Part shown: one piece after another, positions 1 to 6,104 of the stretch | How the letters are laid out: the number at the start of each line of letters is the position of its first letter | Position numbering within the stretch: the stretch's first letter is position 1 | Source of the DNA: Candidatus Falkowiibacteriota bacterium | GTDB taxonomy: Bacteria; Patescibacteriota; Patescibacteriia; Patescibacteriales; GWC2-42-12 | NCBI GenBank assembly: GCA_016208065.1 | Contig: JACQYU010000016.1 | Location: forward strand, 1-6,347 | Reading direction: 5' to 3' | DNA: 6,347 nt | The notes under the pieces: generated by a model | Seen by the model: only the letters and a program-made list of their open reading frames with translations | The model's database searches: none | What the model was told of the DNA's origin: nothing | Position numbers and translations under genes: made by a program

Positions 1-265
1 AAGGCAAGCCCCAGTGCACCAATAAATCAGGCTTGATTTTATTTATCAAGTTGATTAATAATTTTTTATCGCTAACGTCTCCTTGGTGGATATTTAATTT
101 AACTTTGCCTTTGGATTTTTTTAAAATTGAAGCGTTAGTTGCTTGGCACTTTTTAAGAGTTCTAACCACGACATGAATCTCGGAAAAAATTTTAGGGAAT
201 TGGGCCATCTTTGCGAGGCCGACGCCGCCGACATTGCCGCAGCCGATTACCAAAATTTTTGGCAT
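1..265 (-). CDS. Carboxy(nor)spermidine dehydrogenase, saccharopine-dehydrogenase family (partial, N-terminal 88 codons)
   Basis: Seen: an open minus-strand frame from ATG at 265 runs off the left edge. It begins MPKILVIGCGNVGGVGLAK, a Rossmann NAD(P)-binding start with G-x-G-x-x-G at residues 8-13. This is followed by MAQFPKIFSEIHVVVRTLKKC (written in two parts: MAQFPKIF, then SEIHVVVRTLKKC), and by KPDLLVHWGLP near the edge. Known: the family has a GxGGVG start, a KCAQxPxxFxEI helix-strand, an SRTLxKC strand and a KPDLVxNxALP segment, all mirrored here. These enzymes join aspartate semialdehyde to putrescine (or diaminopropane) using NADPH, giving carboxyspermidine. Context supports this: agmatine-to-putrescine genes and aspartate-semialdehyde genes lie next door. 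No Shine-Dalgarno sequence precedes the ATG. Only the cofactor half is visible, so saccharopine reductase or a homospermidine-synthase-like enzyme remains possible. The decarboxylase partner would lie further left. Confidence 0.75.
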   Translation of the reverse strand, partial: MPKILVIGCGNVGGVGLAKMAQFPKIFSEIHVVVRTLKKCQATNASILKKSKGKVKLNIHQGDVSDKKLLINLINKIKPDLLVHWGLP

Positions 266-275
266 AATTTTATTA

Positions 276-295
276 AATGTTAATAAATTAACATT
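276..295. repeat. Perfect 9-bp inverted repeat (possible operator) before the dehydrogenase gene
   Basis: The sequence AATGTTAAT-AA-ATTAACATT is a perfect dyad with 9-bp arms and a 2-nt centre, 10 nt upstream of the dehydrogenase start codon. The 2-nt centre is too short for a stable RNA loop at full pairing, so a dimeric repressor site is the better reading. It occupies the place where a ribosome binding site would sit. The sequence is very AT-rich, so chance cannot be excluded. Confidence 0.35.
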
Positions 296-321
296 GAGCT
301 AATTGATTAAATTTTTTGGCA

Positions 322-369
322 TCCTGCCGGTCGATAAAACTCTTTAGAATTGTTTTTTATAGGCAAGGA
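322..369 (-). promoter_or_regulatory. Possible structured 5' leader of the dehydrogenase transcript
   Basis: Read on the minus strand, TCCTTGCC (369-362) can pair with GGCAGGA (328-322), seven pairs with one bulged T. Inside, ATAAAA (360-355) can pair with TTTTAT (339-334). The structure lies between the predicted promoter at 393-420 and the start codon at 265. Its 3' strand ends on an ATG (322) that opens a seven-codon frame, MPKNLIN. The 5' strand contains an anti-Shine-Dalgarno-like CCTCCTT. It could be a translational control element, but this is inferred from pairing by eye only. Confidence 0.25.
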
Positions 370-392
370 GGAATTACTTTTATTATATTTAT

Positions 393-420
393 ATTATACT
401 TAGATTTTTAAAAAATGCAA
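393..420 (-). promoter_or_regulatory. Predicted sigma-70 promoter for the carboxyspermidine dehydrogenase gene
   Basis: On the minus strand TTGCAT (420-415, 3 of 6 against TTGACA) is followed after 16 nt by a perfect TATAAT (398-393). Transcription would start near 386, giving a leader of about 120 nt before the ATG at 265. The promoter begins directly after the terminator of the upstream aguA copy, which fits two separate transcription units. Confidence 0.5.
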
Positions 421-421
421 T

Positions 422-450
422 AAAAAAGCGGATCGCATGATGGATCCGCT
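422..450 (-). terminator. Intrinsic terminator of aguA copy 1
   Basis: On the minus strand an 8-bp perfect stem (AGCGGATC, 450-443, with GATCCGCT, 434-427) closes an 8-nt loop and is followed by an unbroken run of six T (427-422, the first shared with the stem base). It begins 19 nt beyond the aguA stop codon. The plus strand has no T tract after the stem, so it acts in one direction only. Confidence 0.88.
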
Positions 451-468
451 GTAAAAGTACAACTAAAC

Positions 469-1542
469 CTATGACACAGCTGGCTCTTGCTGTGTAAGAC
501 AATGAAACTCACCGCCATTTTCAGCCAAATGGCCCGCGAACAAGCCGACGACTTCGCGGCAGGGAAACTGTTCGCGCAAAATTCCTTTAGCAATATCATC
601 TTCCCTTTTGCCGTACACCGGAACAATTATTTTGTCGTTAGTAATGACAAAGTTGGCGTATGAAGCGTCCGTCCTTAAAGCTTGGTTATTCGCCGCGATG
701 GAACCGCTTGCGCCGATATTACTGTGCGAATAGAATCCCGCCTTGACGGTTGGTAGCTTTACGACATCCAGCCCCTGATTTTTAAGTTCATAGTAGGCAT
801 TTTGGAAAAGTTCATAAGCCGGATCAGATTTATCGTCAGTCCAAACGGCAACTACACGATTGAGATCGACGAATCTAACGATAGTGTCAACATGAGTGTC
901 AGTATCATCTGACCAACCGGTCTTTTCCACATTTTCAGTTACCATGCCTGTTAGCCAGATAATGCGAAGAGCTCCTAAATATTCTTTAAGCAATGATTCC
1001 GCATATTTTTGCGTAATGCCGGGATTACGACCGGGATTTAACACGGCGCTTTTGCACAACATAATAATTCCCTGGCCGTTCGTTTCAATATTTCCTCCTT
1101 CAAGAACGATGCCCGGATAAGAAATATTCATCTTTTCGTGTTCGCTCAAGGCTTTTTTGGCTATAACATTGCCGGCATGATTATCATACAAAAATTCATA
1201 CCTGCCGCCATAACCGTTAAAATTCCATTTAATCACTTTAAGTTGGCTGTTATCTATGACAAAAGTCGGGCCATAATCTCTGACCCAAACATCATCTGTC
1301 ATGGTAAGAATAAATGATATATTTTTGTCCTCAATTCCGTAAAATTTAAATTGTTGTTCAATGTGCTCCCGGTAGCGCCGGCTGGGAACAACTATCTGTA
1401 CAATTTGGCCGGTTTGCATCAGTTCAACCAAACGCAGATATGTCCCTTCTAATTTCATCGCATAACCTTTAGATTTGCATTCATGGGGCCAAGCGATCCA
1501 CACCGCCCGTTGTTTTTCCCACTCAGCTGGCATTCGTCTCAT
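469..1542 (-). CDS. aguA: Agmatine deiminase, copy 1 (divergent)
   Basis: Predicted to hydrolyse agmatine to N-carbamoylputrescine and ammonia in the cytoplasm. The 357-residue protein has the family layout: MPAEWEKQRAVWIAWPH near the N-terminus, WVRDYGP at 86-92, LEGGNIETNGQG at 147-158, DDTDTHVDTIVRF at 212-224 (His217) and GGEFHCLTQQEP with the nucleophilic Cys348 near the C-terminus. Family length is usually about 340-370. Oddities: the usual DGH is DTH (Thr216), the usual GGG-x-IHC is NGGEFHC, and an extra stretch (TENVEKTGW) precedes the histidine motif. Start chosen at 1542 because AGGAGG lies 8 nt upstream; Met4 is the alternative. By hand count only 4 of 26 leucines use TTA against 20 of 34 in the second copy, and the gene carries its own promoter and terminator, suggesting separate acquisition. 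It may prefer a substrate other than agmatine, such as aminopropylagmatine (inference). Confidence 0.88.
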   Translation of the reverse strand: MRRMPAEWEKQRAVWIAWPHECKSKGYAMKLEGTYLRLVELMQTGQIVQIVVPSRRYREHIEQQFKFYGIEDKNISFILTMTDDVWVRDYGPTFVIDNSQLKVIKWNFNGYGGRYEFLYDNHAGNVIAKKALSEHEKMNISYPGIVLEGGNIETNGQGIIMLCKSAVLNPGRNPGITQKYAESLLKEYLGALRIIWLTGMVTENVEKTGWSDDTDTHVDTIVRFVDLNRVVAVWTDDKSDPAYELFQNAYYELKNQGLDVVKLPTVKAGFYSHSNIGASGSIAANNQALRTDASYANFVITNDKIIVPVYGKREDDIAKGILREQFPCREVVGLFAGHLAENGGEFHCLTQQEPAVS

Positions 1543-1550
1543 TGGTTTAT

Positions 1551-1556
1551 CCTCCT
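1551..1556 (-). promoter_or_regulatory. Strong ribosome binding site of aguA copy 1
   Basis: The minus strand reads TAGGAGGATAAACCATG; the perfect AGGAGG core is 8 nt from the ATG at 1542 and fixes that start over Met4. It is the only clear Shine-Dalgarno sequence in front of a gene in this window. Confidence 0.85.
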
Positions 1557-1604
1557 ACTAAATTATTTTGTTTAAAGTGCAAACCTTAAAATATTTAACA
1601 GGTT

Positions 1605-1633
1605 ACTATATAGTTTTTTTATGTTTTTGTCAA
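1605..1633 (-). promoter_or_regulatory. Consensus sigma-70 promoter of aguA copy 1
   Basis: On the minus strand a perfect TTGACA (1633-1628) and TATAGT (1610-1605, 5 of 6) are separated by exactly 17 nt of A-rich sequence. Transcription would start near 1598, leaving a leader of about 55 nt before the ATG at 1542. A further TATAAT on the same strand (1663-1658) has no good -35 partner. Confidence 0.78.
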
Positions 1634-1639
1634 GTTCGC

Positions 1640-1667
1640 TTGCTTTTTTGGCCAGGTATTATATCAT
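1640..1667 (+). promoter_or_regulatory. Weak candidate promoter of the lysC-asd-aguB-aguA cluster
   Basis: TTGCTT (1640-1645) and TATCAT (1662-1667) are spaced by 16 nt, which would put the transcript start near 1674, about 25 nt before the lysC ATG. The match is poor at -35. The cluster must be started somewhere in this 156-nt divergent gap, which is the main support. Confidence 0.25.
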
Positions 1668-1698
1668 TTAATAAGCCAGAGAAAAGATAAATAAAATT

Positions 1699-3036
1699 AT
1701 GTTTAAAAAAATCATCGTTAATAAATTCGGCGGCGGCATTTTAGCTAAAAAATATATTCCTTTAATTGAAAAACGTTTGCGCCAGCAGATAAAAACCGGT
1801 TACGCGCCAATAGCCGTGGTTTCGGCTTTGCCCGGAATCACGGACGAGCTTTTATTATTTTCCAAAAAACGCGAATTGGCCGGTCAATCGATTAAGTTAT
1901 TTATTAGCCGGCTTTTTAAAAAACATCTTAAAATTATGGCTGAAATCGGCGTAAGTGATAAATGGTTTAACCAAGCGAAAATTGAATGGGAAGAAATTTT
2001 ACGCGGGCTGGAAAAAGACTTAAATATTGTTCGCCATAGCGGCTTAACAAATATTTTAGAAGATAAAATCGCGGCTTATGGTGAAAAAATGTCCGTGATT
2101 TTTTTAGCCGGCCTTCTTAACGATAAAGGATTATCGGCCGAAAAATTTTTTGCCGAAGAAATACCCGTTATTACCGATGATAATTTTAAAAATGCCGGTA
2201 TAAAATATCAAATTTATGAAAAAAATATTAGAAAAAAATTGCCGGTTTTAAACGAACTGCCGGTTATCGCCGGCTTTACCGGAAAAACCGCCAAAGGCCA
2301 GACCACTGTTTTAGGCCGAGGCGGCACCGACACTACGGCTTGTTTTTTAGCCGCGGCTTTGCGCGCTGATAAAGTTATTTTATGGAAAGACGTTGGCGGC
2401 GTTTTGTCGGCCGACCCGAAAATTGTGCCTGAAGCCAAAACCATTCCTTATATAAGCTATCAGGAGGCCGAAGAGTCAGGCAAAGTCATTCAGGAAAAAG
2501 CTATCCAATACGTAAAAATGTTTAATACGCCTTTGGAAATTGTTTCTTTAACCAAGCCTGAAAATAAAACCAAAGTTGGCGCGGCTACACGGAAAAAATC
2601 AGGCGCTAAAATAGTCAGCTTTAAAAGAAACTTAACCCTATTTATAATCAATGAAGAAAAAATCAAAATGAATGATCTTTTGTCCATGGCCTGCCAGATT
2701 TTCGCTAAGCACAAAGTGGAAATTATCTTAATCAGCAATGCCCGTTATATTTTGCAAATCGTTGCCGATAATGAGAACGGATTAGTGGATAAAGTTTTTA
2801 AAGAATTAAAAAATAAGGTCGCCGCGATTAAAGCCTTTAAAGTAAATATGGTATTTTTAGTCGGCAGTTTTAACGTCAACGATGTTAATGATTTTAATAA
2901 TTTATTGATTAAGCATAAAACCGGCCTGGAAATCAGCGCCTTTCTTTACGAAAATTGCGCCCGCATAGAAGCTATTATTAAAAGCGATAAAATAGAAAAT
3001 ATTATTAGGGTTTTATATAAAAAATTTATTAAGTAA
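1699..3036 (+). CDS. lysC: Aspartokinase (monofunctional, ACT-containing)
   Basis: Phosphorylates aspartate with ATP, the first step to aspartate semialdehyde. The 445-residue protein has the amino-acid-kinase domain at about 1-290: KFGGG at 9-13, VVSALPGITDELL at 40-52, GFTGKTAKGQTTVLGRGGTD (192-211) continuing into TTA, and KDVGGVLSADPKIVPEA at 230-246. The regulatory ACT region follows at about 305-445, with a layout resembling E. coli aspartokinase III. Odd points: the near-invariant KFGGT/S is KFGGG, the GAKVLHP motif is replaced by SGKVIQEKAI, and the lysine-contact segments of the ACT region look lost. Only a weak purine-rich stretch precedes the ATG, as for its cluster neighbours. It leads a four-gene plus-strand cluster and is followed by asd after 9 nt. 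Here it probably supplies aspartate semialdehyde for carboxyspermidine (inference); a role in the lysine/threonine pathway is not excluded. Confidence 0.9.
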   Translation: MFKKIIVNKFGGGILAKKYIPLIEKRLRQQIKTGYAPIAVVSALPGITDELLLFSKKRELAGQSIKLFISRLFKKHLKIMAEIGVSDKWFNQAKIEWEEILRGLEKDLNIVRHSGLTNILEDKIAAYGEKMSVIFLAGLLNDKGLSAEKFFAEEIPVITDDNFKNAGIKYQIYEKNIRKKLPVLNELPVIAGFTGKTAKGQTTVLGRGGTDTTACFLAAALRADKVILWKDVGGVLSADPKIVPEAKTIPYISYQEAEESGKVIQEKAIQYVKMFNTPLEIVSLTKPENKTKVGAATRKKSGAKIVSFKRNLTLFIINEEKIKMNDLLSMACQIFAKHKVEIILISNARYILQIVADNENGLVDKVFKELKNKVAAIKAFKVNMVFLVGSFNVNDVNDFNNLLIKHKTGLEISAFLYENCARIEAIIKSDKIENIIRVLYKKFIK

Positions 3037-3045
3037 TTATTAATT

Positions 3046-3084
3046 ATGTTAGTTTTAAGTAAATACCGCAGTTCGACGGTTTGA
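3046..3084 (+). other. Out-of-frame remnant of the asd start
   Basis: ATG at 3046 opens a 12-codon frame, MLVLSKYRSSTV, ending in TGA (3082-3084). Its position 9 nt after the lysC stop and the MLVL start are what an asd start would look like. The overlapping frame reads NTAVRRFETAFLAAS, in which TAV-RRF resembles the expected TGAVGRRF. Joining MLVL to TAVRRF needs a frame change, and the helix normally lying between GRRF and the next strand is missing. Confidence 0.5.
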
Positions 3085-4084
3085 AACGGCTTTTCTGGCC
3101 GCTTCGGCCAATTCGGCCGGCGCGGTTTATTCTAAGGCGGTAGCAGGGCGCTGGCAGATGGCCGCGCCTATGCCTAAAAGCGTTAGAAATATTATAGTGG
3201 CGGACGCGGCCGAAGTCGGGCTAGCCAAGAAAAAATGCGATTTTGTCTTTTCCGCTTTCGAACTGCCCGATAAGCAAGCGGTTAAGGAGCTTGAAGAAAA
3301 ATACGCGGCCGCGGGCTTGCCTGTTGTTTCTAACGCTTCGGCCAACCGCTGGGGTCCGGACGTGCCCATGATTATTCCTGAAATCAATCCTGAGCATTTA
3401 AAGATAATTGTTGAACAGAAAAAAAATCATAACTGGAGCAATGGTTTTATCGTAGTAAAGCCTAATTGCAGTTTGCAAAGCTACTTAACGCCGATTTTTG
3501 CTTTAAATCGGGCCGGTTATCCTGTTAAAAAAATATTCATAACCACTTTGCAGGCGGTTTCCGGAGCCGGTTATCCGGGGGTGGCCAGCCTAGACGTAAT
3601 TGATAATGCCGTGCCTTTTATTCCCGGCGAAGAAGAAAAAACCGAGGAAGAGCCTTTAAAAATTTTAGGCGAAATTAGGGGCAATAAGTTTGTCAACGCC
3701 AGCGGCCTAATAATTTCAGCGCATTGCACCAGGGTGCCGGTGGCGGACGGCCATTTAGCCTGCGTTAATATTTTATTTAAAAATAAAAAACCGAGTAAAG
3801 AGGAGATAATAAATATTTGGCGAAAATTTAAAGCCTTGCCCCAGGAGCTTAAACTGCCTTCCGCGCCCAGCCAGCCGATTATTTATTTAGAGGAAGAAAA
3901 CCGGCCCCAGCCGAAAAAAGACCGTGATAACGGCAAAGGCATGGCTATTACGGCCGGGCGCTTAAGAGACTGCCAAATTTTTGACTATAAATTCATGGCT
4001 TTAAGCCATAATACGGTCCGCGGCGCGGCCGGCGGCGGAATTTTAAACGCCGAATTATTAGTTAAGCAGGGGTATATTAAGTAA
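3046..4084 (+). CDS. asd: Aspartate-semialdehyde dehydrogenase, 5' end shortened and out of frame
   Basis: Reduces aspartyl phosphate to aspartate semialdehyde with NADPH. The intact frame is open from 3059 to the TAA at 4082-4084; its first ATG is 3158, but homology clearly continues upstream (FLAASANSAG at 3092-3121, then AGRWQMAAPMP). Downstream motifs are complete: SNASANRW, the catalytic-Cys loop KPNCS (Cys codon 3467-3469), LQAVSGAGYPGV, the substrate-binding SAHCTRVPVADGH with the catalytic His, RPQPKKDRD and HNTVRGAAGGGILNAE. These place it in the archaeal/fungal-like class, close in motif order to the Methanocaldococcus enzyme. Missing is the GATGxVGxxF nucleotide-binding start: the ATG at 3046 opens MLVL in another frame and meets TGA at 3082, and about 16 codons of usual N-terminal sequence are absent. 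Either an assembly error or a damaged gene; without that segment NADP binding should fail. It lies between lysC (9 nt) and aguB (16 nt). Confidence 0.85.
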
Positions 4085-4100
4085 TTAATTTTTTATTCAT

Positions 4101-4940
4101 ATGTATAAAAAATCAATTAAAATTGCGGCGATTCAAGCAAAGGTTTCAGAAAATATGTCCGTTAATCTAAAAAATTCCGTAGCTAAAGTAAAACAAGCGG
4201 CTAAGAAAGGCGCGAAAATAATTTGTTTGGCCGAGCTTTACCGCACAATTTATTTTCCGCAAAAAATCAGTAAAAATTTTGAAAAATACGCCGAAACAAT
4301 TCCCGGCGAATCAACCGAGGTTTTTTTCAAATTAGCCAAAGAATTAAAAGTTATTATAATAGTTCCTTTATTTGAAAAAGCCAAGGATGGCTGTTATTAT
4401 AATTCGGTCGTGGTTATAAATGAAACAGGCAAATTGCTGGAAACTTACCGCAAAATTCATATTCCCCATGATCCGTTGTTTTATGAAAAGAGCTATTTTA
4501 AACCGGGCAATACTGGCTATAAAATTTATAAAACCAAGTATGCAATTTTCGCCGTATTAATTTGCTACGATCAGTGGTTTCCGGAAGCGGCAAGGGCAGC
4601 GGCTTTAGCCGGGGCGGAAATTATTTTTTATCCCACGGCTATTGGTAATATTGTCGGCTATGAAGCGCCTGAAGGAGATTGGCATGACGCTTGGGAAACT
4701 ATCCAGCGAGCGCATGCCATCGCCAATAGTATTTATGTCGTGGCGGCGAACCGCGTCGGGATTGAAGATAAGCTGAATTTTTGGGGCCAATCTTTTATAA
4801 GCGGCCCCTTCGGTAAAGTGCTTAAACGCGCCAGTTCAACTAAAGAGGAAATTATCACGGCTAATTTAAATTTGGCAAAGAACAAAATGATTCGTGAAAG
4901 CTGGGGATTTTTTAGAAATCGTCGTCCGGACACTTATTAA
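4101..4940 (+). CDS. aguB: N-carbamoylputrescine amidase
   Basis: Hydrolyses N-carbamoylputrescine to putrescine, CO2 and ammonia, the step after agmatine deiminase. The 279-residue protein is a full-length carbon-nitrogen hydrolase (nitrilase superfamily). The catalytic triad is visible as Glu45 (CLAELYRTIYF), Lys118 (YRKIHIPHDPLFYEK) and Cys155 (LICYDQWFPEAAR). AguB-type signatures follow: GAEIIFYPTAIG at 171-182, the WHDAWETIQRAHAIAN segment at 194-209, FWGQSFISGPFG, and the C-terminal WGFFRNRRPDTY. The usual YFCQ after the active-site Glu is YFPQ here, a minor change. No Shine-Dalgarno sequence precedes the ATG. It follows asd by 16 nt and precedes aguA copy 2 by 19 nt, so the putrescine-forming pair is adjacent and co-directional. 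Confidence 0.93.
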   Translation: MYKKSIKIAAIQAKVSENMSVNLKNSVAKVKQAAKKGAKIICLAELYRTIYFPQKISKNFEKYAETIPGESTEVFFKLAKELKVIIIVPLFEKAKDGCYYNSVVVINETGKLLETYRKIHIPHDPLFYEKSYFKPGNTGYKIYKTKYAIFAVLICYDQWFPEAARAAALAGAEIIFYPTAIGNIVGYEAPEGDWHDAWETIQRAHAIANSIYVVAANRVGIEDKLNFWGQSFISGPFGKVLKRASSTKEEIITANLNLAKNKMIRESWGFFRNRRPDTY

Positions 4941-4959
4941 TTTATTTAAACTAAATAAA

Positions 4960-6003
4960 ATGCCAAAAAAAACACCGAAACAATTAGGTTATTTAATGCC
5001 GGCTGAATGGGAGCGCCAAGCGGCTATTTGGCTGTCTTGGCCTTACGATAAAATTACTTTTCCTAATCGAGTGGAAAAAACGGAGGATATTTTTGTAAGA
5101 ATTATTAGAGCCATACATAAAACCGAAAGGGTTGAACTATTGGTAACCGATAAAGAAATGAAGAGGCGAGCCATAAAAAAATTACAGGCGGGTAAAGTTG
5201 ATTTAGCTAAAGTTAATTTATACGTTGCCGATTATGCCGATGTTTGGTTCCGCGATTTTGGCCCGATATTTTTAGTTAATCGAGAGACTGAACGGTTGGC
5301 CATGACTGATTGGATTTATAATGCTTATGGCAATAAATGGCCGGAACTTTTAAAGGATGATAAGATTCCGGCCTGGATGAATAAATTTTTAAAATTGCCG
5401 CGCTTTACCCCGGGCATAGTGTTGGAGGGCGGCTCAATTGATGTTAACGGCCAAGGCACTTTAATCACCTCAAGACAGTGTTTGCTAAATAAAAACAGAA
5501 ACCCGCATTTGAGCCAAGAAAAAATAGAAAAATATTTAAGCGATTATTTGGGGATTAAACATTTTATTTGGTTAAATAACGGAATTTTAGCCGACCATAC
5601 CGACGGCCACATCGATGATTTCACCCGTTTTATTAATCCTAAGACGGTTATGTACGCCTATGAAGATGATAAAAGCGACGGCAACCATAAAATTTTAAAA
5701 GAAAATTTAGAAATTTTAAAAAATTCTACGGATCAGGATGGCAATAAATTAAAATTAATTAAATTGCCTATGCCGAAAATGAATGATGATCAAGGCGATA
5801 GGCTGGCGGTAAGCTATGCTAACTTTTATATTGGCAACTCCGTGGTGCTAGTGCCGATTTTTAAGCATAAAAACGATAAAGCAGCTTTAAAAATAATTCA
5901 AACAGCTTTTCCCAAAAGGAAAGTGATTGGCATAGACTGCCGAGATTTAATATATGGAGGGGGTACAATTCATTGTATCAGCCAGCAGCAGCCGGCCTTA
6001 TAG
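4960..6003 (+). CDS. aguA: Agmatine deiminase, copy 2 (canonical)
   Basis: Hydrolyses agmatine to N-carbamoylputrescine, the substrate of the AguB encoded just upstream. The 347-residue protein carries all family motifs in canonical form: LMPAEWERQAAIWLSWP at 12-28, WFRDFGP at 96-102, LEGGSIDVNGQG at 155-166, ADHTDGHIDDFTRF at 211-224 (His217) and GGGTIHCISQQQP with the nucleophilic Cys339. The frame is open upstream to a GTG at 4894 inside aguB, but that extension adds 22 unrelated residues; the ATG at 4960, 19 nt after the aguB stop, gives the family length and is preferred. ATG at 4996 (MPAEW) is a shorter alternative. Codon use is strongly TTA-rich (20 of 34 leucines), like the rest of the cluster. 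It is only distantly similar to copy 1 at 469-1542 and is not a recent duplicate. Confidence 0.93.
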   Translation: MPKKTPKQLGYLMPAEWERQAAIWLSWPYDKITFPNRVEKTEDIFVRIIRAIHKTERVELLVTDKEMKRRAIKKLQAGKVDLAKVNLYVADYADVWFRDFGPIFLVNRETERLAMTDWIYNAYGNKWPELLKDDKIPAWMNKFLKLPRFTPGIVLEGGSIDVNGQGTLITSRQCLLNKNRNPHLSQEKIEKYLSDYLGIKHFIWLNNGILADHTDGHIDDFTRFINPKTVMYAYEDDKSDGNHKILKENLEILKNSTDQDGNKLKLIKLPMPKMNDDQGDRLAVSYANFYIGNSVVLVPIFKHKNDKAALKIIQTAFPKRKVIGIDCRDLIYGGGTIHCISQQQPAL

Positions 6004-6104
6004 CGGATTATTAAAAAAACAAACATGCTTAAAATTATTTTATCATAAGAAGATGGTTTATAATGGTAGAAACGTTACTGCTCCTCGCAATGATAAATAA
6101 AAAA

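Noticed and set aside
365..371. AAGGAGG on the plus strand as a ribosome binding site
   Set aside because: No ATG, GTG or TTG lies at a usable distance downstream; the same bases read on the minus strand form part of the dehydrogenase leader.
896..1120. Plus-strand ORF inside aguA copy 1, and similar short ORFs opposite lysC, asd and aguB
   Set aside because: They are antisense or out-of-frame shadows of well-supported genes and show no family motif of their own.
1631..1649. CAAG-TTCG-CTTG hairpin followed by six T, as a plus-strand terminator or attenuator before lysC
   Set aside because: The stem has only four base pairs and cannot be extended; it also overlaps the -35 box of the divergent aguA promoter, so it is most likely fortuitous.
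1543..1698. Lysine riboswitch upstream of lysC
   Set aside because: The 156-nt divergent gap is almost filled by the aguA promoter and leader; no space and no conserved aptamer-like helices are seen.
3046..3084. UGA recoded as glycine, as in some CPR lineages
   Set aside because: No other gene in the window has an in-frame TGA at a conserved glycine; the full-length genes read cleanly in the standard code and end in TAA or TAG. Recoding would not give an asd reading frame here.
3074..3090. GTT-TGA at the end of the 12-codon asd fragment as a prfB-like +1 programmed frameshift
   Set aside because: Slipping from GTT to TTT at TGA would enter the correct frame, but there is no upstream SD-like stimulator, and the product would still lack the GATGxVGxxF nucleotide-binding motif, so it would not restore a working enzyme.
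4894..4959. GTG at 4894 as the start of aguA copy 2
   Set aside because: The extra 22 residues overlap the end of aguB, do not resemble the family N-terminus, and an ATG at 4960 fits length and spacing.
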